This document shows positions 1 to 9,633 of a DNA stretch of 64,000 nt, piece after piece. The translations under genes were made by a program, and so were the position numbers. The stretch comes from Acarospora socialis (taxonomy: Eukaryota > Ascomycota > Lecanoromycetes > Acarosporales > Acarosporaceae), in contig JAMYGW020000003.1 of NCBI GenBank assembly GCA_025617375.2, positions 2,852,001-2,916,000 on the forward strand, given 5' to 3'. How positions within the stretch are numbered: position 1 is the stretch's first letter; every line of letters starts with the position of its first letter. Below the pieces are notes generated by a model. That model was given only the letters and a program-made list of their open reading frames with translations, ran no database searches and was not told the DNA's origin.

Positions 1-717
1 GTCCCGAACTTCAGATAGAGCCGGACTATCCTCTGCTATGAGCCTTAGTAACACCATCTCACTTGCTTGAAACATGCATCATACATACCCTAAAACCAGG
101 AGTAAAAGTCATTTCTGGGCTCTGAATGAGCGCCAGGCCCACTTTTAGTCAGGCGTTCCAACGTGGAGCAGAGAGATATGAAGCTGGGAGGGACTGCCGC
201 GGTTCAGCTTTGATTCGACAGTGTGCTCAGAAGTATTCGCCAATTTTGCTGGCTGAATTTGGAGCAGCACCTACGACAGGAACAAGCCCCAGTCGGGCGT
301 CAGTGTATATGTAGTACTGGGGGGAGCGGTGTGGCTATCTTTTCCCCTACGTCGCTCCTCGTTACTTACTTCCGCTCACATCTTCCTTCATAATCCTCTA
401 GCCTACCTCAAGCCCACCGCTCCTCATCAACATCACTGACCATCCATGACGTGTACGTCGCCCGGAAGGACACAAGAAAGAACGTCAAGTTCTGACTCGG
501 ACCTGTCAGTATGAGCACGGGCCAAGAGATAACGACTTAAATGACAATGAAAGGATATGCTTGAGACATGTGCTTTAGCCATAGGAGAGGTGTGGAGTGC
601 GGGATAGATGGATATATATAATAAGCGGGAGTAGTGGAGGTAGTGCGGGTGTGAATGGACATAACAATGTTGAACCGAACACGATCTTAGCAAGAAACTT
701 ACCTCGTCCCCATCCAC
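1..717. other. no recognisable gene
   Basis: No reading frame here has a recognisable domain or plausible exon chain. A pyrimidine-rich stretch on the plus strand around 340-430 looks like promoter or 5' leader sequence, but the short frame starting at 447 ends within about 25 codons. The right edge is the 3' side of the zinc-finger gene on the minus strand, so part of this stretch is probably its 3' UTR. Confidence 0.5.
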
Positions 718-1269
718 TCAACGCTGTACGGGCATGACGGCCTCACCCAGCAAGGCTGCGCCGATTGCAAGGGTCCCTACAACGCCCAGCGCGAGCACCC
801 CTACACCCGCACCCGCGCCGACCAGCAGTCTTTCTGCGTCTTTGGGGAGAGGCTCCGAGCACTGGAGACAGTAGTCGAGGTGGACTGGGTTCGTGTAATG
901 GCACATCTGGCATATCTTGCATAGGATTTCCTGTAATGAAGGCTTGTGAGGGTTAGTAGTGTGAGAGGAAGGCATTGGTTTGCTGGAGTGGGGAAGAGAC
1001 GTACGTCCTGCCTGCTGGCTAGCCGGCGTGTCTGTAATGAGAGTTGAGATTAGATTGAAGTGCTGTGGAGGTGAGGAGTCCCTACGTTGGCTTCGCCGTG
1101 TACCGGAAGAGGCTTGGAGCAGGAAAAGCAGTGGGGAGCGTGCGTTAGGTTAATGTGCTGGCACATCACACATTCAACCAACTGTGAAGAGGAACATGGG
1201 ATGTTAGTACTGCGGCCGAATGTAGCATGGGAAGAGAAATACATTAGGGTTGCGTGCTTGATTTCGTGT
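718..1269 (-). CDS. RanBP2-type zinc-finger protein, 5' end unresolved
   Basis: Four exons join in phase: 1243..1269, 1086..1181, 1005..1031 and 718..930. Each of the two larger exons encodes one finger with the exact RanBP2 spacing C-x2-C-x3-N-x6-C-x2-C (CVMCQHIN and CQMCHYTN cores), each followed by Cys-Ser-(Lys/Glu)-Pro-Leu-Pro. Each finger exon is preceded by a 27-nt micro-exon, all boundaries are phase 0, and the introns have TACTAAC-like branch sites. After the second finger comes a Gly/Ala/Val-rich stretch of about 25 residues that could be a membrane helix. RanBP2 fingers bind single-stranded RNA or ubiquitin in other proteins; the function here is unknown. The start codon is not fixed: an upstream minus-strand frame at 1353..1514 may belong to the gene, but I could not join it in phase. 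Confidence 0.65.
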
Positions 1270-1347
1270 CTACGGAAAAAGCGCGGTTAGAACAAGGGTG
1301 TCTTGGGGTGAGGTTTCCATACTTTGGTGCTGGAATGGGCATTTCGG

Positions 1348-1455
1348 ACAGTCTATCCATCTGATGCAGTATATCCGTTTGTCGCGGTATATCTATTTGA
1401 GGCGGTATACCCGTTGGAGGTCGTGTAGCCGTTGGAGACCGTCCATCCGTTTGAT
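1348..1455 (-). repeat. 18-bp minisatellite, six units
   Basis: Six adjoining 18-bp units start at 1348, 1366, 1384, 1402, 1420 and 1438, with consensus near gcggtatatccgtttgag on the plus strand. Read on the minus strand in one frame, the units spell a hexapeptide close to Ser-Asn-Gly-Tyr-Thr-Ala. That frame opens at an ATG at 1514 and closes at a stop inside the unit nearest the zinc-finger exons (53 residues). The repeat is therefore either the coding N-terminus of the zinc-finger gene, with an exon junction I could not place, or upstream DNA that happens to be open. Confidence 0.75.
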
Positions 1456-1514
1456 GACTCCTCGGATTCTTGCTCTTGCCTTATGTCTCCTCGACCCGCA
1501 AAGTCACGAGACAT

Positions 1515-2381
1515 GATAGGTCCCAACGTGCGGAAACTGCCTCAAGGTGTCTTTCTGGCCGTAGAAGATTGACGCGTGACAAGGAAGGAGATAAAAAAAT
1601 TATCTGTGTGCTTCGAGAGCGCGCAGCTTTAGTTACACGTCAGCAGCCTGAGTGGCTGTGTAGCCTGGCTGGCTGGAAGATGGGGGCCACCTGCGAGTAT
1701 ACATGACGGATAGTGTTGATTGCGGTTCTGTTCAGCATTATATTTGGACAATGCTGGAGATCAACAAGCAGAGCTGTGGGTCTCAACAGGGGAACTCGAG
1801 TAGTAGACTGTCCATGTTTAGGGCCCATTGTCGTTGATGATGCGACTGAGTTCACAATTCACCCTACCCTGGATGGGGGCTAAGACCAACACCAACATCA
1901 CACGTTCTCCCGTAGCTCGGATTATACCATCGTTAAGCTGTCTCAAACATCCACTGTCAACTTCCAGAATAACTCATGAGTACACTCAATGTCTGAGTGG
2001 CACAGCCGCGAAGCACCTACTGACCTACTCCAATACTATATCTCCGCCGCACATCGCCGCAGCTGTTTGGGGGCCGGTCATGGAACAGAACCATGAATTC
2101 CGAAACGTGTCTTCCGGTCAGTTCAGAGGCACAGGGATGACTGCGATTTTGGCGTTACATTTCCTTTCTCTCCGTTGTTGAGTTGGATTTCGATGAGATA
2201 TGGTCTTTCTATAGACTGGACTTTGGGCTGGCCCCGGAGGGTTTTATGCGGCATATACACAAAACTATCACTTCCCTTTGCTTGACGAGTACTACCAGAC
2301 AGTACTGGGACAGGCCACTGTATGTATGTTTTACACCGCCATCTGCTGTGTTGTCGGATTCCCCCATCATATTCATCCACA
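1515..2381. other. intergenic, nothing recognised
   Basis: Short frames exist on both strands but none resembles a known family or joins to neighbours through splice sites. The right part is presumably the promoter of the GPI-anchored protein gene; the left part is upstream of the zinc-finger gene. Confidence 0.45.
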
Positions 2382-3060
2382 ATGTCTTCACTCCGAAATT
2401 TCCTCCCGCAACCCGTCATCATCCTCCTCTTCACCACCGCCTACCTCGCTACCCTCGGCCGATGCGCCGATGACCCAGACCCGATACCGTTCACATACCC
2501 GCAAGCCACCATTAACCAGTTCACTGTCGGCGACACCATCGATATTGCCTGGCAATCCCCCAGTCCGGGGCAGCACTCATTCGACCTCGGTCTGGTTTTG
2601 CCAAACGAAACGTTAATTCTTGCGATAGCTAGTGAGTTATTTGTTCTTCAACCGTCTGTCCTGGAGGTCATCTGCTAAGACAATACATCTTGTAGAGAGC
2701 GTCGAAAGGACCCGAGCAACGGCCACAGCAGAACTTGGCGCTCCCAACTATACGATCCCGGACCAGCTGAACAACAAGACCATCCCAAATTCCGCTTATC
2801 AATTCACCATTCGCAGCAGTGATCCCAAAAGTGGTTTCGATCTCAATCCATCCCGTAGTCCAGCCTTGTCCGATTGCAAGAATTTCTCGTGTCGTCATCT
2901 GGTTCGCTCGGCGGCTGGAAACTCATCGACTAGGTGTGCGGAGAATGAGCCGGTTCCTCGACCAGGACCTACTGGCTCTTCGATCAGGACTCAGGGTGAT
3001 GCGACCTCGTTTGCGGCTTTGGTTGTTGCGCTGTCGTTTGCTACAGTGTTGTTGGAATGA
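2382..3060 (+). CDS. GPI-anchored KRE9/KNH-like cell-surface protein
   Basis: Exons 2382..2631 and 2696..3060 join in phase (codon A|AG) and give 204 residues. The N-terminus is a hydrophobic signal peptide of about 25 residues ending near the Ala in LGRCADD. A compact beta domain follows, with the pattern FTYP...F.VGDTIDIAWQ and later NSAYQFTIRSSD, typical of the fungal Ser/Thr-rich GPI-anchored KRE9/KNH N-terminal domain. Two Cys lie near residue 150. The C-terminus is a Pro/Ser-rich linker, a small-residue site and a hydrophobic tail of about 17 residues with no charged end, as expected for GPI attachment. Members sit in the plasma membrane or wall and are linked to beta-glucan assembly. 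The exact role here is inferred from architecture only. Confidence 0.65.
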
Positions 3061-3356
3061 TATGAGCTTCACAAGTGACTGTAGAGAAGGACGAAAGAGC
3101 AATAAAAAGGTTCCAGCACAATATCCAGATGATTCTCGAACCCGAGGCAAGATGCTTTCAAGGGCTATGTGCCTTCCTCCTCGGATGGAGTCCAATAATG
3201 TAACAGGCGAAGAAAACAACCTGCTACCGAGAGTGCAACAGTCCAGAGAACTCAACGGTTTTAATCCTTGATGATCCCCAATCGACCAAGGTCTGAGTAC
3301 AAGTTCAATTCCACGCCAACTTCACCGTTCCCATGCTACCCGGTACGGCCCGAGCA
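3061..3356. other. convergent intergenic spacer
   Basis: Space between the 3' ends of two convergent genes, the GPI-anchored protein and ISA2. It probably holds both 3' UTRs; nothing else is recognised. Confidence 0.5.
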
Positions 3357-4106
3357 CTAACTCTTGATATCAAAACTTGTCCCACAACCACAACTACTTG
3401 AAGCAGCGGGGTTGCCCACGACTTTAAACTGACTACCGATCAGTTCCATCGTATAGTCAATTTTGCTCCCTTTGAGCAGTTCCAAACTCGGCTCATCCAT
3501 GACAACCTTGGCACCCGTACCGTCTGCCGCTTCAAAGACCGTATCATCATCCGCAGAGACCGAGTTTGCGTTCGTAAGAGACATTAAATATTGGAAGCCA
3601 TGACATCCACCCGATTCGACGGTGACGCGGAGTAGGAGGTTAGGGTTGGAATCGGTAGTCATTATTTCTTTGAGACGCTAGTCCCAAGGAAGGCTCAGCA
3701 CTACTCTTCTGGTCCTGTAGTTTAACGTGATAAGAAAGAGGCTTACATTCGACGCACGCGGTGTGATGTCTATGATCATGTCGTTGCCTTCTTCGTCCTT
3801 GCGGGGGTTAGCCGCTACTATGGTCGCTCGGCGAGGTAATGAGGTCGAGATGCGTCGCCATTGTGATGCAGCTAGTGCAGGCTGCTCTGCTAATAGTGGA
3901 GATGAAGACTTTGGTGCTTTCAAGGCTCGAAGAGGCATCAGGAAGTCAAGAAAAAGAGGCTTGTGAGAAGTGGCGGCCCATCTTTCATGACCGAAAGTAT
4001 GTAGACTCCTACATGATCTGGAACGGCTCCACCTCCAGTCATGCACACATTTGCGAGGTGTCAATGCGATGCGATAAGATGGACGTACTACTGCTGCTGA
4101 GGCCAT
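3357..4106 (-). CDS. isa2: mitochondrial iron-sulfur assembly protein ISA2 (A-type/HesB)
   Basis: A-type scaffold that acts late in mitochondrial [4Fe-4S] cluster assembly, together with ISA1 and IBA57. The last exon, 3357..3677, carries the conserved core VESGGCHGFQY and the C-terminal SSCGCGTSF; the three Cys are the family's metal ligands. The upstream exon ends at 3747 and joins in phase across a 69-nt intron to read DITPRASN then RLKEI, as in relatives. The N-terminal region is Arg/Ser-rich, with RRISTSLPRR fitting a mitochondrial presequence. The start is uncertain: the frame stays open to 4289, overlapping the divergent kynureninase start, so I took the ATG at 4106. A GTAAGT within the upstream part suggests another 5' intron is possible. 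Confidence 0.8.
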
Positions 4107-4287
4107 AATGTGAGTAGTTGAGAACGAGTGATAGCTGTGTTGGGCGAAATAACTTACTGTCGAAAGTTTGGTAAGCAGTGAAGGCGGTGAGACCTTATCG
4201 GATAATGCGGGGCGGCAGAATCCGTTAGAATGCATCACTCCGTGTTGTAAGCTGCGAGTCAGAACAACCATTCTCACGAATATTACC

Positions 4288-6029
4288 ATGGGCTCCCGAC
4301 ATCATCTCAATCAAATCAAACATGGACCGCCTTTACCATACAAAGATGACATACGTGCATACACGCGAGAGTATGCGCAATCGCTGGATGCTCAAGACCC
4401 ATTAAAGGACCTTCGCGCAGAGTTCATCATACCAACGAAGGCGGACCTCAAGCGCAGAACATTGGCAAAGCAAGGTAATCTTTTCAGTCCTATGTCTCTA
4501 CATGTTATTTAATTGATATTCAGATAATGTAAACGAGTCGTCAGAACCATGCATCTATCTCTGCGGCAACTCCTTAGGCCTCCAGCCCCGTCGAACAAGT
4601 CAACAAATACAATGCCATATCTCCGCCTGGGCCACCAAAGGCGTACTCGGACATTTTTTCGTCCACGAAGACTCTACTCGCCCCGCATTCCTACATGTCG
4701 ATGATGTCGCCGCCGAAGACATGGCGCCAATCGTGGGAGCGTCGAGGAGCGAAGTTGCCGTCATGGGAAGCCTCACCTCGAATCTGCATTTCCTGATGGC
4801 GAGTTTCTATCGGCCGAACAAAGACCGGTGGAAGATTATGATTGAAGGGAAGGCCTTCCCTAGTGACCATGTACGGTCTCACGCTTGTTGAGAAAGAAAG
4901 GTTCTGGGAAGCCAGATGCTAACGGTTGTCACTGTAGTATGCTGTCGAGTCCCAACTAAGACACCATGGCCTCAACCCCACAGACTCCATGATCATTGTG
5001 GAACCCGAATTGTCTTCCGACACATTCATTTCTACTGAGAAAGTCCTATCCACTATCGACTCCCACGCCTCAACACTCGCTCTGATCCTCTTGCCGGGTA
5101 TACAGTACTACACCGGCCAGTACTTCGACATCCCAACCATCACCGGCCACGCGCACTCCAAAGGCATCCTGATCGGTTGGGACCTCGCGCACGCGGTCGG
5201 CAACGTCGACGTCAAGCTGCACGAATGGGGCGTCGACTTCGCCGCGTGGTGCAACTACAAATACATGAACTCCGGCCCTGGCGCCATCGCCGGCCTCTTC
5301 GTGCACGAGAAGCACGGCAGCGTAGACATGGAGAAAGAAGCGCGTGGCGAGGAAGGTTACAGGCCGCGACTGAGCGGCTGGTGGGGCGGCGACAAGACGA
5401 TGCGCTTCAAGATGGACAACCGTACCGTTTCGCCCATCTCTTACCCCCGCGTGCCAATTCCCTTCCACTCGACGCACTAACCGACGAACCGCACAGACTT
5501 CGTCCCCATCCCCGGCGCCGCAGGCTACCAGATCTCCAACCCCTCCGCCCTCGACCTGACCGCCGTCCTGTCCTCTCTCTCCGTCTTCAAGCAAACCTCC
5601 ATGGCCGCCCTCCGTGCCAAATCCATGCATCTAACCGGCTACCTCGAACACCTCCTCCTCTCTGCTCCTCGCTCTCAAGACGGGCCCTCAGACGACAGAC
5701 CCTTCACGATTCTAACTCCCTCCGACCCCGCCCACCGCGGCGCCCAGCTGAGTCTCCGACTTCAGCCTGGCCTGCTCGACGCGGTGATGAAAGAGCTAGA
5801 AGACGAGGGTGTCGTGGTCGATGAGCGGAGGCCGGATGTGGTGCGGGTCGCGCCTGCGCCGCTGTATAATACGTTCACGGAAGTGTGGGAGTTTGTGAGG
5901 ATTTGGAGGGGGGCGTGCGAAAGGGCGGTTGAGTTAAGGGATGGGGAAGTGGAGAGGGAGGTGAATGGGCAAGGGAGTTTGGCTGTGGATGGGGGGAGGG
6001 AGGAGAAGGGCTGGAGTGAGATCAAATGA
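4288..6029 (+). CDS. bna5: kynureninase (L-kynurenine hydrolase)
   Basis: PLP enzyme that cleaves kynurenine or 3-hydroxykynurenine to anthranilate or 3-hydroxyanthranilate plus alanine, in the tryptophan-to-NAD route. Four exons, 4288..4474, 4524..4870, 4938..5421 and 5497..6029, all phase-checked, give 516 residues against about 460-500 usual. Landmarks: [12 protein letters not shown] near residue 70, [11 protein letters not shown] around 258-268, and [12 protein letters not shown] with the PLP-binding Lys at about 286, then RLSGWWGG and [13 protein letters not shown]. The last 60 codons shift strongly to G-ending codons and encode a poorly conserved acidic tail, which explains the extra length. 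It diverges from ISA2 with about 180 bp between start codons. Confidence 0.95.
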
Positions 6030-6416
6030 CCTCTGAATATAATTTGACTTTCTGGCATCAAGCATGTTACTACGTGGTTCATCTCGATTATAAAGCAGAT
6101 GGTAATCTATCACGCAATAAAGGGAGCATGCACAAAACGGCACGGCACCGCAGCCGTGTACCCCAATTTGGGTTTCAACTATGATTGTTCGAACGTCGAG
6201 GGTCAAAAGTACTTTTCAGGCCGTAGAAAATAGCACTCTATGCGTGTTTGCAAACTTCGGGACTGGAAAATCCTACCACCTAACACGAGAGAGACTATGG
6301 CGCTCAAGCGTGCCAACGCTCACCGAGGGCCTAAGCAGATTAACGCCGGAGACAAACGTTCTAAGTACATCCGTAACTCTATGGACGAACAGGCTGATTT
6401 CGCTCATATCAAGCAC

Positions 6417-7901
6417 TCAATACGTTCTGGCCAGATTCCTCAAGTACCAATCCACCAATCTCCTCCCGACCTTAGCCTCCGAAATATGGATAAGATCCCC
6501 TTGCATGGCGTAATCCAAATCGTTCGTATTCACCACGTCTCCATCCAGTAAACCGCCCTCGCTCCACCGGACCTGCCTGCTCCGCTGCTTGTTGACGAGA
6601 AGCCAGCTGCGGAGCTTCTCAGGCTCGACTTCGAGGAAGCCAGCCAGTTTCTTCAGGTCCATGGTCGTGTAGAGTTTGAGGTAAGATTTGACGGTGGGGT
6701 TCCACATCGTGTTCTTGACTTCTTCCATAAAGATGCCGAGATGGTGCTCGACGGGGTCGATGTTGATCTCGGGGTTGTCGAAGTCGGGCGGGGTAGGGCT
6801 GATGAATTTGGGGCATGCAGAGCGGAAGAGGTCTTCGAAGAGCGGGAGGGAGTCGGGTCCGCCCCTTTGTAGGCGGTTGAGTTGATCGCCGTACTTCTCA
6901 CGCAGCGCGGTGTGGATCGTGTCGTCGAGTCGTGTCGGGCTGAAGCTCACGCAGATGGCGATCAGAGCGTACATCTGGTCGTTCTTCTTCGTGATGCTGT
7001 CGTACTGCGCGTTCTTTTGGAAGTTCTTGGTCCGCGAGACGTAGACGAGGATGTGGCTGAACATGCGGATGGCGTCGGCGTAGCGGCGCATCATCATGTA
7101 CGAGAAACCGACGTAGTAATATGTTGTGAAGTGGGCGGCCATGACGCGAGCAAACATAGCTTTCTTATTCAGCTCGATGTCATCCAAGGTCTTCAATGCC
7201 AAGCTGAAGTCGCCGAGCAAGCAATGTACGCGGAGTAAACCGATGATGGAGAAGTAGCCCAGCATCCGATATAGTGGTCGTGACCCGTATTCCCCAGCTA
7301 CCGTTATAGGGTCTTCGTTTCGTTTCATAACTGCAAGTTGTTCGTTGATCTGAGAGCGTTGAATAAGGGAGTATAAGACATTGAGAACCGAATAGCAACC
7401 CCAGGTGTTGGGGTTGTCGCGCAGAAGCTGGGCTTCTTCCTCATTAGAGGCCGTACGAGCGACGCGGTTGCGGTAACGGCAGAAAGACTCGAATTGGTAG
7501 ATGAACTCATCGATGACATCCCACGCCCAGTAGTACTATCAAGCATGAGCCCAAGTTTTACTGGAGCTTTGCACAAAACTCACCGAAGGCGGGTCCAGAT
7601 CTACTGGCCCATCGGAGTTGAGAATGTAGTGGAAAAGACTGCAATAGTTGTCGTAACTCGCAAATTTCGTCTCGAGCGTCGCTTGATACTCTAAGGGTGT
7701 TGCGGCAGCAGCTAATTGTGCTTGCATGTCCTGCGCATGGCTTCCTGCTCCCAATGAGTTCACGCGATCGAGGTCGCTCAGTTCATCGTCGAATTGCACT
7801 TGTTGCTTGTAATCGTTGGCCAGCGCCTCCTCATCGGACTCATCGTTGAGAATTTGAGTTGGATCAGCTGTCTGATACGGCGCTCTCTGGTGTAAAGCCA
7901 T
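6417..7901 (-). CDS. eif3l: translation initiation factor eIF3 subunit L
   Basis: Non-core subunit of eIF3, which recruits the 40S ribosome to mRNA. Exons 7584..7901 and 6417..7535 join in phase 0 across a 48-nt GTGAGT intron, giving 478 residues, close to family length. The N-terminus is acidic and disordered. The middle has SLFHYILNS and WDVIDEFIYQFESFCRYR; the C-terminal half carries the helical repeats and PCI region (LGDFSLALKTL, KKLAGFLEVE, LRSWLLVNKQR). The family is found in filamentous fungi and animals but not in S. cerevisiae. The gene diverges from the carbon-nitrogen hydrolase with about 240 bp between starts. Confidence 0.95.
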
Positions 7902-8139
7902 CTTGGCTGTTTGTTGACGCTTTGACGTCGTCGAAAATATTGTGGTCTGATTTTGTTTCCTTGGTGAGGCTCTGCAGGTTTTCGCCTGGATCAGCCCTGG
8001 ATTTTTGGAGTTATTTTAGCGTGCCTCTTTAACCTAATCGGTCTCGGATCAGTGTGGGGTAACGTTGATTATCCTCCAGCTCGCCTTGTCAATACTCAAA
8101 CTTTGGCATAGCATGCACAGCCTGTAGTTCTGCTCAATC

Positions 8140-9281
8140 ATGGCGCCCGTCTATAAGATAGCTGTAATACAGCTCTATCCCAAGGCTAGTCTATAACAAC
8201 ATGCCCTATCCCCAACCGACTCACACTTATATGAATCCTAGCCCATGCAAATCGAGGCCAACTACGAGAAAGCCGCCAAGTTCATTCGTTCTGCCGCATC
8301 TCAAGGCGCTCAATTAGCTGTTCTACCAGAGTACCATCTTACAAATTGGCTTCCCGATGACCCCAAATTTTCAGATCTCTGCGGTCAATGGAAACTTTAC
8401 CTCGACAAGTATCGAGCCCTGGCCAAAGAGTGCAACATCTGCATCGTTCCCGGCACCATAGTCGAGAGACATCAGGACGCGGAAACGGAGGACGAGAAAT
8501 TGATCAATGTGGCATACTTCATCGACAATCATGGGGAAGTCTTGGGGCAGTATCAAAAGAAAAACTTATGGTACCTTGAGCGTCGTCTCTGGTCTTGGCT
8601 ATGCCAGTCTCTAAGCTCCAGCATTGAATAGGCATCCCGAACGACCACATCTGACGTCCAGCACGCATGACGCCCATGAGGTCTTCTCCACGCCGTTAGG
8701 CCCAGTGGGAATGCTGATCTGTGATTCTCCTTGGCTCCCAAGTGGTGATGTATTACTGACCAGAATTTAGGCTGGGATCTTGCCTTCCCGGAAGCCTTCC
8801 GAGAGCTCATCGCGAAGGGCGCAAAGATCATCATAGTGCCAACTTTCTGTACATCTCTACCGCTTCTTCTTCGTTCTCTTTCATCCTCTATCCAATAAAG
8901 TAAGCTAACCGGTGACGAACGCTAGGGACGCTGAATGATTGTTCTGCCGCAGGCCTGAGACGCAATCCTCGGGCCGAAGCCCTCTTCCTGGATAGCACGG
9001 TCGTGTCACGGACATTTGAGAATACATGCGCAGTAATCTTTGTAAATGCCGGTGGGCCTGAAAGTCGAGGCTATGCCGGACTATCACAAGTGGCTGTACC
9101 CTTTATTGGGTCATTGGGGGAAAAAATGAACAGCGAGGAGAATATGAGCATTGTGGATCTGGACATGGAAATCTTGCAAGAGGCGGAGGACAACTACAAA
9201 GTCAGAGAGGATTTGGCGAAGGATGATTGGCATTATGACTATCGACACGGAAAGCCGAGGGCCAATTTGTACTTACACTAA
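8140..9281 (+). CDS. carbon-nitrogen hydrolase (nitrilase superfamily)
   Basis: Five exons, 8140..8184, 8242..8570, 8632..8720, 8771..8848 and 8926..9281, join in phase to 298 residues, the usual size. The Glu-Lys-Cys triad is visible: Glu45 in AVLPEYHL, Lys121 in GQYQKKNLW and Cys155 in LICWDLAFPE. The Cys codon is split by intron 3 (T|GC). Intron 1 appears to use GC-AG ends (AAG|GCTAGT); the GT alternatives I tried break the frame. The family hydrolyses non-peptide C-N bonds of nitriles, amides or carbamoyl compounds; the substrate cannot be read from sequence. No targeting signal is evident, so it is probably cytosolic. Confidence 0.88.
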
Positions 9282-9633
9282 TCGTTTGGACAGACGCGAC
9301 TAATGTTCATATGAAGAAGAAAAGGAACGAAAACTTGTCTTGCTCGGACTCTTCGAAGCGGATCACGCACGAGTAATGAAATGTTAAAGTACAGTGATGG
9401 GGTATCTAGACCGAAGAGTGACCTGTCATGATGCTTTCGTTATAAGGCCGGAACGCCGCCGCGAGGAATCAAACACGGCATGAGAGTCGGTACGAAGCCG
9501 GCCCGCTATGCTGGAGTACTGAAGAAAGAGGATATTCATGAGGAGCCACTTGTTGTGAGAGGAAAGAAGAAACCTTCACCAAAAGTGGCATGCCTGAAAC
9601 GACGCGATGTTGACCACCTATGAACAATGAATT
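9282..9633. other. convergent intergenic spacer
   Basis: About 350 bp between the stop codons of the hydrolase and the R-R-M protein gene, which point at each other. It probably holds both 3' UTRs; nothing else is recognised. Confidence 0.5.

Noticed and set aside
5070-5824. Long frames in both directions over the kynureninase exons
   Set aside because: Shadows caused by C-rich codon usage; the kynureninase PLP site and four-exon model are unambiguous.
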